Shown here: in pieces, positions 1-6,747 of the stretch
How positions within the stretch are numbered: the stretch's first letter is position 1
Layout of the letters: each line of letters opens with the position of its first letter
NCBI GenBank assembly: GCA_028819945.1
Contig: JAPPKQ010000092.1
Span: 1-9,327 of the forward strand
Direction: 5' to 3'
From: a bacterium
GTDB lineage: Bacteria; Actinomycetota; Acidimicrobiia; Acidimicrobiales; CATQHL01
DNA: 9,327 nucleotides
Made by a program: the position numbers and the translations under genes
Notes under the pieces: generated by a model
Told to the model about the DNA's origin: nothing
The model's input: only the letters and a program-made list of their open reading frames with translations
The model's database searches: none

Positions 1-322
<322 letters not shown>

Positions 323-421
323 CATCTCAGGCTCGCCGCGGCGAACCGCCTCGAACCGTCGATTCTGTGCCTCGCCCGCAAGTTCCTTGCGCGGGCTCGG
401 CTTGGAGAGCCGGACGAGGGT

Positions 422-460
422 GCCTACCCACGTCCGACAATCCGGAATTGCTGGGTAGGC
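422..460 (-). other. Leader hairpin, 9-bp perfect stem
   Basis: GCCTACCCA at 422-430 and TGGGTAGGC at 452-460 are exact reverse complements separated by 21 nt. The loop contains TCCG/CGGA segments that could extend the fold. It lies inside the rRNA leader, between boxA and 16S. It could be a leader fold or a processing signal. No U-tract follows, so it is not a standard intrinsic terminator. Confidence 0.55.
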
Positions 461-517
461 CGCGCCGGACAAGGACATCCGACGAGGCCACCCGCACTGG
501 CATTCGTCTTCTCTTCC

Positions 518-531
518 GTTTTCAAGGAGCA
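518..531 (-). promoter_or_regulatory. boxA-like rRNA antitermination sequence
   Basis: Read on the minus strand this is TGCTCCTTGAAAAC, close to the bacterial rrn boxA (E. coli TGCTCTTTAACA; Gram-positive leaders commonly carry TGCTCTTTGAAAAC-type sequences). It lies about 195 nt upstream of mature 16S in the leader, the usual place for NusB/NusE (S10) to load the antitermination complex. The match and position are seen; the function is from established knowledge of rrn leaders. Confidence 0.65.
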
Positions 532-658
532 CACCGGTCGCCGCTACCCCGGAGGGTCGCGAGCGACTCTCAGAAAGTGGCGTCCTCCCCCCGCCTCGCT
601 TTTTCGCCGGCCCGGTCTGCGGCCAATCGGCGCTTTCCGAGTGCGGGGGTGGGCGATC

Positions 659-687
659 ATGTTAACCGTCAGGAGCGACGACCGCAA
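659..687 (-). promoter_or_regulatory. Candidate rRNA operon promoter
   Basis: On the minus strand TTGCGG (682-687) is followed after 17 bp by TAACAT (659-664). This resembles a primary-sigma promoter: TTG of the -35 and TA...T of the -10 are kept, with ideal spacing. Predicted start is near 652, giving a ~330-nt leader with boxA downstream. It is the best -35/-10 pair I found between tyrS and 16S, but two imperfect hexamers in GC-rich DNA are weak evidence, and further rrn promoters may exist. Confidence 0.4.
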
Positions 688-744
688 CCACCGCCGAGGT
701 CCCGGCGCCGACGATCCGCCCGAGCCGGGAGCCGCGGTGCCGCA

Positions 745-776
745 GCCTGGATTCCGGCCTCCGCCGGAATGACGAT
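745..776 (+). repeat. Short copy of palindromic repeat element (copy 1)
   Basis: ATTCCGGC (751-758), loop CTCC, GCCGGAAT (763-770) form a perfect 8-bp hairpin flanked by GCCTGG on the left and GACGAT on the right. It matches both ends of the 54-bp elements at 5141-5194 and 6595-6648 but lacks their ~28-nt middle. It lies 8 bp beyond the tyrS stop codon and upstream of the rRNA promoter, so it may form the 3' end of the tyrS mRNA. There is no T-run for a classical terminator. Confidence 0.75.
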
Positions 777-784
777 CGAGCGGC

Positions 785-2065
785 TTAGGGGCCGACCAGG
801 ATCAGGCGGCGCTCGCGGCGGCCGCGCTGCAACAGCAGGTAGCGACCGTCGATCAGCCAGCCCGGATCCACGTGGCTCTGCGCCACTCGGGTGCGGTTCA
901 CCGAGACGGCCGACTGGGCCAGCTGCCGGCGGGCGTCGCCGCGCGACGAGCACAGGCCCGACGCCACCAGCAGTCCCACCAGGGCCTCCGGCCCGGCCAG
1001 ATCGTCACCCGCGGCACGGGTCTCCACGACGATCCCCTCCAGGGCGTCGAGCATCTCGCCGCTGAGATCCGCGGTGCCGTACAGCGCCTCGGCGGCGAGG
1101 TTGGCCCGGGACACCGCCTCGGCGCCGTGCACGAAGCCGGTCACCTCGTCGGCCAGACGCTGCTGGGCGAGGCGACGCTCGGGGGCCCGGGCCGCCTCGG
1201 CGGTGATCTCGCGCACCTCGGCCATCGGCAGCAGCGTGAGTTGTGCCAGCAGGCGCCCCACATCCGCGTCGTCGGTGCGCAGCAGGTACTGGTGCAGATC
1301 GAAGGGCAGCGTGCGCTCGCTGTCCAGCCAGATCGTCCCCTCGGCGGTCTTGCCGAACTTCTGGCCGTCGGCGCGGGTCAGCAGCGGCCAGGTGAGGCCG
1401 TGGGCCACCGATCCGGAGCGGCGCCGGATCAGGTCGATGCCCGCCACGATGTTGCCCCACTGGTCCGAACCCCCCACCTGCAGGCGGCAGCCGTGATGGG
1501 TGTGCAACCACCAGAAGTCGAAGGCCTGCAGCAGCATGTAGCTGAACTCGGTGTAGGAGATGCCCTGGGTGCTGTCGAGCCGGCTGCGCACCGACTCGCG
1601 GGCCAGCATCTGGCTGACCGTCACGTGCTTGCCGACGTCGCGCAGGAACTCGATGACGCCCACCGGCGCCGTCCAGTCGTGGTTGTTGACGACGTCGGCC
1701 TCCGCCACACCGGCGAAGCGGGCGTACTGGCGCCGGATGCTCGTCACGTTCGACTCCAACGTCTCGGCGTCCAGCAGGTTGCGCTCGTCGGAGCGGCCGC
1801 TGGGATCGCCGACCATGCCCGTGGCGCCGCCCACCAGCGCCAGGGGCCGGTGCCCGGCCTCAGCGAACCGGCGCAGCACCAGGACGCCGATGAGATTGCC
1901 GAGGTGCAGGCTGCTGGCCGACGGGTCGATGCCCAGGTACAGCACCGCCGGGAGCGCCGACAACAGCGCCTGCAGCGCCTGCCGGTCGGTGGTGTCGTGG
2001 ACCAGACCCCGTTCGTCGAGGTCGTCCAGCACCTCCGCACCACTGCCCGTCGCCTGCGTGCTCAT
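785..2065 (-). CDS. tyrS: Tyrosyl-tRNA synthetase
   Basis: Class Ic aminoacyl-tRNA synthetase that activates tyrosine with ATP and charges tRNA-Tyr in the cytoplasm. The 426-residue product has the family length (about 400-430). The Rossmann catalytic core carries the HIGH-type motif as HLGN (residues 54-57), tyrosine-pocket segments around YTEFSYMLLQAFDF (171-184) and GGSDQWGN (198-205), and the KMSKS-type loop as KFGKT (236-240). The end, about 360-426, is an S4-like RNA-binding domain. The ATG at 2065 is preferred: it puts the HIGH motif at the usual depth, while the open frame further upstream (to 2299) would overlap the divergent PBP gene and adds only low-complexity sequence. The ribosome site is weak (GGAACGGCGAG). 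The gene reads toward the 16S gene on the same strand, with a small hairpin repeat behind its stop. Confidence 0.97.
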   Translation of the reverse strand: MSTQATGSGAEVLDDLDERGLVHDTTDRQALQALLSALPAVLYLGIDPSASSLHLGNLIGVLVLRRFAEAGHRPLALVGGATGMVGDPSGRSDERNLLDAETLESNVTSIRRQYARFAGVAEADVVNNHDWTAPVGVIEFLRDVGKHVTVSQMLARESVRSRLDSTQGISYTEFSYMLLQAFDFWWLHTHHGCRLQVGGSDQWGNIVAGIDLIRRRSGSVAHGLTWPLLTRADGQKFGKTAEGTIWLDSERTLPFDLHQYLLRTDDADVGRLLAQLTLLPMAEVREITAEAARAPERRLAQQRLADEVTGFVHGAEAVSRANLAAEALYGTADLSGEMLDALEGIVVETRAAGDDLAGPEALVGLLVASGLCSSRGDARRQLAQSAVSVNRTRVAQSHVDPGWLIDGRYLLLQRGRRERRLILVGP

Positions 2066-2213
2066 ACCACTCGCCGTTCCGTCGTGTGTCGCTGCCGTCT
2101 CCGGTGCCCGCCGTTGCGCACCGGGCACGTCCTCCCGAGTCTGCCGCACCGTCGGCGCCGAGCGGCGTTGCCGTGGCGCGCCGGGCGCGCTCTCGTAGGC
2201 TCTGAACGTCGCC
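2066..2213. promoter_or_regulatory. Divergent tyrS/PBP intergenic region
   Basis: This 148-bp gap must hold the start signals for both divergent genes. I found no convincing -35/-10 pair in either direction. TTGCCG at 2168-2173 and TAGGCT at 2196-2201 are 22 bp apart, which is too far. A 7-bp inverted repeat GCGCGCC/GGCGCGC with a 1-nt centre (2176-2190) lies 24 bp before the PBP start and could be an operator, but such repeats arise easily in GC-rich DNA. No T-box-like leader was recognised ahead of tyrS. Confidence 0.4.
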
Positions 2214-4505
2214 GTGACTGCCATTCTCGCATGCCGCCGCGCCGTCCTGGGGCTGGTTCCGGTGGCCCTCACCGTGGCCGTGGTCGCCGGGTCGTGCACC
2301 TACCAGACCCGCGACCTGCGGGTGTCGCTTCCCACCACGGCGCAGTCCTCGTTCATCTACGACGCCGACGGTCGGCTCATCACCACCTTCCGGGGCGAGC
2401 AGCACCGGCGGAACCTGGAGACCATCGACGAGGTGCCGCGGATCCTGCAGGACGCCGTGGTGGCCATCGAGGACGAGCGGTTCTGGCAGCACCAGGGGGT
2501 GGACGTGCGAGCCCTGCTGCGGGCGGCTCGCTCGAACATCTCCGTCGACGGTGTGCTCCAGGGTGGCTCCACGATCACCCAGCAGTACGTGGGGCGAGCG
2601 TTCCTGGACCGCACCGAGATCACCGCCAGCCGCAAGATCGAGGAGATCGCCCTGGCGCTGCAGTTGGAGCGCGCCTACTCGAAGGAATTCATCCTCCTGC
2701 AGTACCTCAACACGGTGAACTTCGGCGAGGGCGCCTACGGCGTGCTGACCGCCGCCCGGGAGTACTTCGACCAGGATCTCGACGAGCTGACGCTGGCCGA
2801 GGCCGCGCTGCTGGCCGGGCTCATCCAGGCGCCGTCGGCCCGCAACCCCTACGAGAACAGGGAGTCGGCCATCCAACGCCGCGAGGCGGTGCTGGAGCGG
2901 ATGCTCGCCAACGACTGGATCAGCGAGCGGGAGTTCCAGCAGGCGCGCACCGAGCCGCTGCGGCTGGCGCCCCGGGTCGCGACCCTCGAGGAGGAGTACG
3001 AGTACGGCTACTTCGTGGAGGAGGTGAGGCAGTGGATCCTCACCGATCCCCGCTTCGGCGCCACGCCCGACGATCGGGTGCGGCTGCTGTTCGAGGGGGG
3101 CCTGCACATCCACACCACGCTGCGGCCCGACGTGCAGCACGCCGCCGAGAGCGCGTTGACGACGATCCTGCCGTGGGAGGGCGGACCGTCGGCGGCGATC
3201 GTGGTCATCCGCAACGACACCGGGCACGTGGAGGCCATGGTCGGCGGGCGGGACTTCTTCGGCGAGGCGGCGTCGGCGCGTTTCAACCTGGCCACCCAGG
3301 GCGGGCGCCAGGCAGGCTCGGGGTTCAAGCCGTTCGTGCTGGCCGCCGCCCTGGAGCAGGGGATCCAGATGAGCGCCCTGTACCCAGCCCCCAGCGAGAT
3401 CGAACTGCCGATCCCCGGCCTGGAGGAGACCTGGGAGGTGTCCAACTTCTCGGCGACCGGTGCCGGTGGTCTGATGACGCTGCGCGAGGCGCTGGTGCGG
3501 TCGATCAACACGGTGTACGCCCAGCTCATGGAGGACGTGACGCCCGAGGCCGGCGTCGCCATGGCGCAGCGCTTGGGGGTGGCCTCGCCGCTGCAGCCCG
3601 TGCTGGCCGCCGTGCTGGGCAGCGAGGACGTGACGGTGCTGGACATGGCCGCGGCGTACTCCACGTTCGCCCGGCGTGGCATCTACATTCCCCCCACGAT
3701 GGTGACCCGCGTGACCCACCTGGACGGCACCCTGCTGTACGAGCACGAGCCCAACTCCACGCGGGTCCTGAACAGCCGGATCGCCGATGAGATGACCGAT
3801 GTGATGACCGAGGTCGTGGCGGCCGGGACCGGGCGCCGGGCGGCCGTCGAGGGCCGGCAGGTGGCCGGCAAGACGGGCACCGCGGAGAACTTCGTGGACG
3901 CGGGGTTCACGGGCTACACGCCGCAGTACACGACCGCGGTGTGGGTCGGCTTCCCGGACGCCCAGATCCCCATGGAGCCGCCCACGACCGAGCGCGACGT
4001 GACCGGGGGCTCGTACCCTGCGGAGATCTTCGCTCTGGTGATGGCCGCCGTCCACGAGGGCCTGCGGGCGGAGTCCTTCCCCGCCAGCGTGCCGACCACG
4101 ACCACCACGCAGTACCCGCAGGTGGTGGAGGTGCCGTCGGTGATCGACCTGCCGCTGGAGGAGGCCACCGACGCCATCGAGGAGGCCTACCTCGACGTGC
4201 GGGTGTCCGAGGTCGTGCGGGACGACGTGGAGCCCGGCACCGTGGTGAACCAGATTCCCCGCGCCACCGAGTTGGCCAGCGGCGGCAGCGCGGTGATCAT
4301 CGAGGTGGCCGTCGAGCCGCCGGAGCCCGACCCGGCGGACCTCGAGGCGATCGAGTTGCCGGAGGAGCCCGGCGGCGGCCCCGACGCGCAGGACGGGGAG
4401 GGATTGGAGTTGGAGGGACTCGATGCGGAGGGTGGCGGCGGCCAACCCGGCGGCGCCGGCCAGTCCGACGGCAGCGGAAGTGGCGAGGCGGGAGGCGGGC
4501 AGTGA
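2214..4505 (+). CDS. Bifunctional class A penicillin-binding protein with PASTA domain
   Basis: Peptidoglycan synthase that polymerises lipid II and cross-links the stem peptides outside the membrane (763 aa). A short cytoplasmic end and one membrane segment (about 10-27) are followed by a GT51 transglycosylase: EDERFWQHQG (86-95, catalytic Glu86), GGSTITQQ (117-124), RKIEE (140-144), and the YLN...FGEGAYG motif (164-176). The transpeptidase has SGFK (Ser369 nucleophile, Lys372), SIN (430-432) and KTGT (553-556), all intact. A Pro/Thr linker (627-635) leads to one PASTA domain (about 636-700), typical of actinobacterial PonA-type proteins and thought to bind peptidoglycan. The tail (701-763) is acidic then Gly-rich. 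GTG 2214 is chosen because it gives the membrane anchor; its ribosome site is weak. Cys28 in AGSC is a poor lipobox, so lipidation is doubtful. It overlaps the next gene by 4 nt. Confidence 0.95.
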   Translation: MTAILACRRAVLGLVPVALTVAVVAGSCTYQTRDLRVSLPTTAQSSFIYDADGRLITTFRGEQHRRNLETIDEVPRILQDAVVAIEDERFWQHQGVDVRALLRAARSNISVDGVLQGGSTITQQYVGRAFLDRTEITASRKIEEIALALQLERAYSKEFILLQYLNTVNFGEGAYGVLTAAREYFDQDLDELTLAEAALLAGLIQAPSARNPYENRESAIQRREAVLERMLANDWISEREFQQARTEPLRLAPRVATLEEEYEYGYFVEEVRQWILTDPRFGATPDDRVRLLFEGGLHIHTTLRPDVQHAAESALTTILPWEGGPSAAIVVIRNDTGHVEAMVGGRDFFGEAASARFNLATQGGRQAGSGFKPFVLAAALEQGIQMSALYPAPSEIELPIPGLEETWEVSNFSATGAGGLMTLREALVRSINTVYAQLMEDVTPEAGVAMAQRLGVASPLQPVLAAVLGSEDVTVLDMAAAYSTFARRGIYIPPTMVTRVTHLDGTLLYEHEPNSTRVLNSRIADEMTDVMTEVVAAGTGRRAAVEGRQVAGKTGTAENFVDAGFTGYTPQYTTAVWVGFPDAQIPMEPPTTERDVTGGSYPAEIFALVMAAVHEGLRAESFPASVPTTTTTQYPQVVEVPSVIDLPLEEATDAIEEAYLDVRVSEVVRDDVEPGTVVNQIPRATELASGGSAVIIEVAVEPPEPDPADLEAIELPEEPGGGPDAQDGEGLELEGLDAEGGGGQPGGAGQSDGSGSGEAGGGQ
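4491..4495 (+). promoter_or_regulatory. Shine-Dalgarno site for the 4502 gene
   Basis: GGAGG lies 6 nt before the GTG at 4502, inside the last codons of the PBP gene. It is a strong site and fixes the start of the following gene, which begins within the PBP stop (GTGA overlap), suggesting coupled translation. Confidence 0.75.
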
Positions 4506-5104
4506 TCAGCAAGCAGAAGCAGGACGTCCAGCACTGGCTCGACTCGATGCGCGGCGCGGACGATCCCGAGGCCGAGGGGCGGGGCCGCAACCCGCGCTGG
4601 CTGCCCAAGAGCCGCGCCGGCGCCTCGATTGCGGTGGTGGCGCTCGCGGTGATGGCAGGGTTCTGGATCTGGGCGTTCTCACCGCTGGCGCCGAGCGGGC
4701 ACCCCGACACCCTCTACAACGTGGTCTTCACCCACAACGCCGAGGACATCTGCGCGACCACGGTCGCCGCGGTGGGCGAGCTGCCGGGCGCGGCCGAGGC
4801 GACCGGGCCGGAGGACCGCGCCGGCCAGATCGAAACATCCACGCTGCTGTTCGAGGACATGGTCGCCGAACTGCGGGTCGAGGCCGACGATGTCGTGGGG
4901 TCCGACGCCGACCTCGTGGACGCCTGGCTGGCTGACTGGGACACCTACCTGGGCGACCGCCGCGCCTACGCCGCCACGCTGGCGGGCGGGAGCGACCCGC
5001 CGTTCACGGTGAGCTCCCGCGACGGCGAGGCAATCACCGGCTACATCGACATCTTCGCCGAGGTGAACGCCATGCCGAGCTGCGCCACCCCCGGCGACGT
5101 CTGA
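4502..5104 (+). CDS. Membrane-anchored protein of unknown function, paired with the PBP
   Basis: I do not recognise a characterised family for this 200-residue product. The first ~40 residues are polar and basic (predicted cytoplasmic). They are followed by one hydrophobic segment (about 41-59, rich in Ala/Val and ending FWIWAF) and then a ~140-residue acidic domain predicted to lie outside the membrane. That domain has only two cysteines, C84 and C194, near its two ends, which could form a disulfide. It also has an aromatic helix WLADWDTYLGDRRAYA (142-157) and ends IDIFAEVNAMPSCATPGDV. The latter looks like a signature shared by uncharacterised actinobacterial proteins, but that is from memory. 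The GTG start overlaps the PBP stop by 4 nt and has GGAGG 6 nt upstream, so the two are almost surely co-translated. A role in wall synthesis or PBP control is inference from context only. Confidence 0.85.
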   Translation: MISKQKQDVQHWLDSMRGADDPEAEGRGRNPRWLPKSRAGASIAVVALAVMAGFWIWAFSPLAPSGHPDTLYNVVFTHNAEDICATTVAAVGELPGAAEATGPEDRAGQIETSTLLFEDMVAELRVEADDVVGSDADLVDAWLADWDTYLGDRRAYAATLAGGSDPPFTVSSRDGEAITGYIDIFAEVNAMPSCATPGDV

Positions 5105-5140
5105 GAAGCCAAGTCGCCCCACTCACAGATTCCGGTCCCA

Positions 5141-5194
5141 CTTCGTCATTCCGGCGAAGAGCCTGTCCCGGACTCGATCCGGGGCCGGAATCCA
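5141..5194 (-). repeat. Palindromic repeat element, full copy (copy 2)
   Basis: This 54-bp element matches the copy at 6595-6648 at 52 of 54 positions, in the opposite orientation. Outer arms ATTCCGGC (5148-5155) and GCCGGAAT (5184-5191) enclose an inner hairpin around an ACTCGAT centre. It lies between the convergent stop codons of the PBP operon (5102-5104) and the MOSC gene (5211-5213), where it could end or protect transcripts from both sides. Apart from this element the 106-bp gap shows nothing. Confidence 0.85.
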
Positions 5195-5210
5195 AGGGGC
5201 AGCGAAACGG

Positions 5211-5921
5211 CTACGTCTCGACCTGGCCGGAGAGGTAGAGGCGGTCGAGGTCCATGCCGAGTTCCTCGTCGCGGGAGAATCGGGCGGCGAGGGTGCGTTT
5301 GATGCCCGCGCTGAGGGCGTCGATCTCGAGAAGCTGCCGGGCGCCGTCGAGGTCGTTGCGATCCACGTTCAGGATGCGTCCGGCCTCGGCGACGCTCCAG
5401 TCGTGCGAGGTGTCCCGCTCCACGAGGCGCATCTCGTCGCCGGCGGCCACGTCGCCCTCCTGCAGCACGCGCATGAGGTAGCCGGTGAACCCGGTGTCCT
5501 GCACCACGATGGAGATGTCCTTGCGGCCGTAACGGGCGGCGATCTTGTAACAGGGCGACCGCGGCTCGCTGACCTGCACGGTGCAGGATCCGAGCTCGAA
5601 GGTGTCGCCGATGTGCACGTCGGCCTCGGTCAACCCGTCCACGGTGAGGTTCTCGGCGAACGCGCCGGCGTCGGGGATGTCGACGCCGAGGTCGCGCCAG
5701 AACGGGTAGTGGTCGCGGGAGTAGACGAGCACCGCCGCGTCCTCGCCGCCGTGGCCCTCGTAGACGTGCTCGTCGCCCTCGACACCCAGGCTGTGGACGC
5801 GCACCCGCCCCGCGACGGGCCGCTTCACGAAGGCGCTGGCGATGGTGCGGCCGCTGGAGTCCAACTCCCCGACCTGCCCGACGCAGACCGCCGCCACCGT
5901 GCCACGGAGTTCGCTGTGCAT
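5211..5921 (-). CDS. MOSC-domain protein, YiiM-like
   Basis: The 236-residue protein has a MOSC beta-barrel (about 30-165) and a C-terminal three-helix region (about 172-215), the layout of E. coli YiiM (about 224 aa). Motifs shared with YiiM are GDEHVYEGHGG (49-59), FAENLTVDGLTEADVHIGDTF (88-108, YiiM GENLSTDGLTE...) and SEPRSPCYKI (118-127). Cys124 is the conserved cysteine expected to bind the molybdenum cofactor. E. coli YiiM takes part in Moco-dependent reduction of N-hydroxylated bases such as 6-hydroxylaminopurine; that substrate is only an inference here. No signal peptide is visible, so it is probably cytoplasmic. The ATG at 5921 has a weak GGATAGG-type site upstream. The gene follows the DNA glycosylase on the same strand with a 58-nt gap, so co-transcription is possible; both may deal with damaged bases. 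Confidence 0.9.
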   Translation of the reverse strand: MHSELRGTVAAVCVGQVGELDSSGRTIASAFVKRPVAGRVRVHSLGVEGDEHVYEGHGGEDAAVLVYSRDHYPFWRDLGVDIPDAGAFAENLTVDGLTEADVHIGDTFELGSCTVQVSEPRSPCYKIAARYGRKDISIVVQDTGFTGYLMRVLQEGDVAAGDEMRLVERDTSHDWSVAEAGRILNVDRNDLDGARQLLEIDALSAGIKRTLAARFSRDEELGMDLDRLYLSGQVET

Positions 5922-5979
5922 GGGTTCAACCTATCCCCGAGATGTCAGCCGGAGGACGGCTTCGGGCGGCGCGTGCCGC

Positions 5980-6582
5980 TCAGCGGGGCGGGCGGGAGAT
6001 GTTGGGGTCGCTCGGCACGTACCAGCGCCAGGGGCGCTCGCCGGCCGCGCTGATGCCGATGCGGCCGCTGGTAGCAAGGTCGGGTGGGCTGGAATCGCGC
6101 TGGTGGAGGGTCACCGGCGAGGCGGGGGCGAGGAGGTCGGCGCCGTTGTGGCCGCCGGCGATGCCGAGCGCCGCGGTGAGCTTGGCGGGACCGCTGCAGA
6201 GGTCGCGCTCGCGGCGCGCCCTGGGGCGGTCGGCCCACATGTCCTCGACGCCGCGCAGCGGCGCCAGGGCGCGAATGAGCACCGCACCGCAGTGCCCGTC
6301 CGGCTCGCAGACGACGTTGGCGCACCAGTGCATTCCGTAGGTGAAGTACACGTAGAGACGCCCCGGAGGGCCGAACATGACCTCGTTCCGCGGTGTGCGG
6401 CCCCGGTGGCCGTGGCTGGCCGGGTCGTCTGCGCCGCCGTAGGCCTCCACCTCGACGATGCACCCCGCCCGGTCACCGCAGGCCAGCACCATTCCCAGCA
6501 GGTCGGGGGCGACGTCGGTGACGGGCCGCTCGAAGAACGCGCGCCCGGGGATGTTGCTCACCTCGGGGTCAGCGCCGACCAC
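5980..6582 (-). CDS. mpg: 3-methyladenine DNA glycosylase (AAG/MPG family)
   Basis: Monofunctional base-excision repair enzyme that flips out and removes alkylated purines. The 200 residues cover the compact AAG fold. Aligned by eye with human AAG, Glu46 in VEVEAY matches catalytic Glu125, Tyr48 matches Tyr127, His57 (ASH) matches His136, Tyr82 in YGMHWCAN matches the intercalating Tyr162, Asn89 matches Asn169, and Arg104 in VLIRAL matches Arg182. RGRTPRNEVMFGPPG (60-74) is the usual conserved loop. All key residues are present. The start is uncertain: GTG at 6582 or GTG at 6561 (giving VSNIPGRAFF...), neither with a clear ribosome site. A palindromic repeat with 21-bp tandem units lies directly upstream, between this gene and argH, so whether it is read from the arg operon or from its own promoter is unclear. 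The MOSC gene follows. Confidence 0.94.
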   Translation of the reverse strand: MVGADPEVSNIPGRAFFERPVTDVAPDLLGMVLACGDRAGCIVEVEAYGGADDPASHGHRGRTPRNEVMFGPPGRLYVYFTYGMHWCANVVCEPDGHCGAVLIRALAPLRGVEDMWADRPRARRERDLCSGPAKLTAALGIAGGHNGADLLAPASPVTLHQRDSSPPDLATSGRIGISAAGERPWRWYVPSDPNISRPPR

Positions 6583-6594
6583 GTCGTTGAGGCC

Positions 6595-6648
6595 TGGATT
6601 CCGGCCCCGGATCGAGTCCGGGGCAGGCTCTGCGCCGGAATGACGAAG
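6595..6648 (+). repeat. Palindromic repeat element, full copy (copy 3)
   Basis: The outer arms ATTCCGGC and GCCGGAAT enclose an inner perfect hairpin, CCCCGGA (6605-6611), loop TCGAG, TCCGGGG (6617-6623). It differs from the copy at 5141-5194 at 2 of 54 positions. Its right end runs straight into the tandem 21-bp units. It begins 12 bp upstream of the mpg start codon, in the argH-mpg gap. Confidence 0.88.
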
Positions 6649-6730
6649 ATACGGACCGGAATGACGAAGATACGGACCGGAATGACGAAGACACGGGCCG
6701 GAATGACGAAGATACGGACCGCAATGACGT
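6635..6730 (+). repeat. Tandem 21-bp repeat, 4 units plus a partial
   Basis: The units start at 6635, 6656, 6677 and 6698; each begins CCGGAATGACGAAGA and ends TACGGA, except unit 3 which ends CACGGG. A broken fifth unit (CCGCAATGACGTCAG) runs from 6719. Units 1, 2 and 4 are identical. The first ~14 bases of the unit are the right end of the palindromic element, so the array appears to be an amplification of that end. The 21-bp period is a multiple of three and keeps frames open on both strands, but no gene signal is present. Confidence 0.93.
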
Positions 6731-6747
6731 CAGTCTCGGGGGGCCCG

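Larger units (their letters stand above)
323..652 (-). promoter_or_regulatory. rRNA operon leader region
   Basis: This stretch between the candidate transcription start (~652) and mature 16S has no credible protein gene. It is rich in inverted repeats, as expected for a processed pre-rRNA leader. Examples are arms 422-430/452-460 (9 bp, perfect), arms 374-379/391-396 with an inner AAG/CTT pairing, and the self-complementary 12-mer at 332-343. A boxA-like sequence lies at 518-531. RNase III processing stems of 16S normally pair the leader with the 16S-23S spacer, which is not in the window, so the processing stem itself cannot be shown. Extent is inferred from the proposed promoter. Confidence 0.6.

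Noticed and set aside
751..770. Intrinsic terminator of tyrS
   Set aside because: The hairpin is perfect, but no T-run follows in the direction of transcription, and it is a copy of a dispersed repeat; kept as a repeat with a possible 3'-end role.
2239..2297. Lipoprotein signal at the PBP N-terminus
   Set aside because: AGSC at residues 25-28 has Ala at -3 and Gly at -2, a poor lipobox, and class A PBPs normally keep this segment as a membrane anchor.
2066..2299. 78-codon N-terminal extension of tyrS
   Set aside because: The extension is low complexity, overlaps the start of the divergent PBP gene, and is not needed for the catalytic fold.
872..3790. 972-codon open frame on the plus strand
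   Set aside because: It is antisense to tyrS and then out of frame with the PBP, which has every catalytic motif in another frame. No domain is recognisable.
1860..4445. 861-codon open frame on the minus strand
   Set aside because: It is the antisense shadow of the PBP gene; composition is His/Gly/Arg/Leu-rich without motifs.
6635..6730. Possible CRISPR array
   Set aside because: Units are directly adjacent 21-bp tandem copies with no unique spacers, and no cas genes are present.
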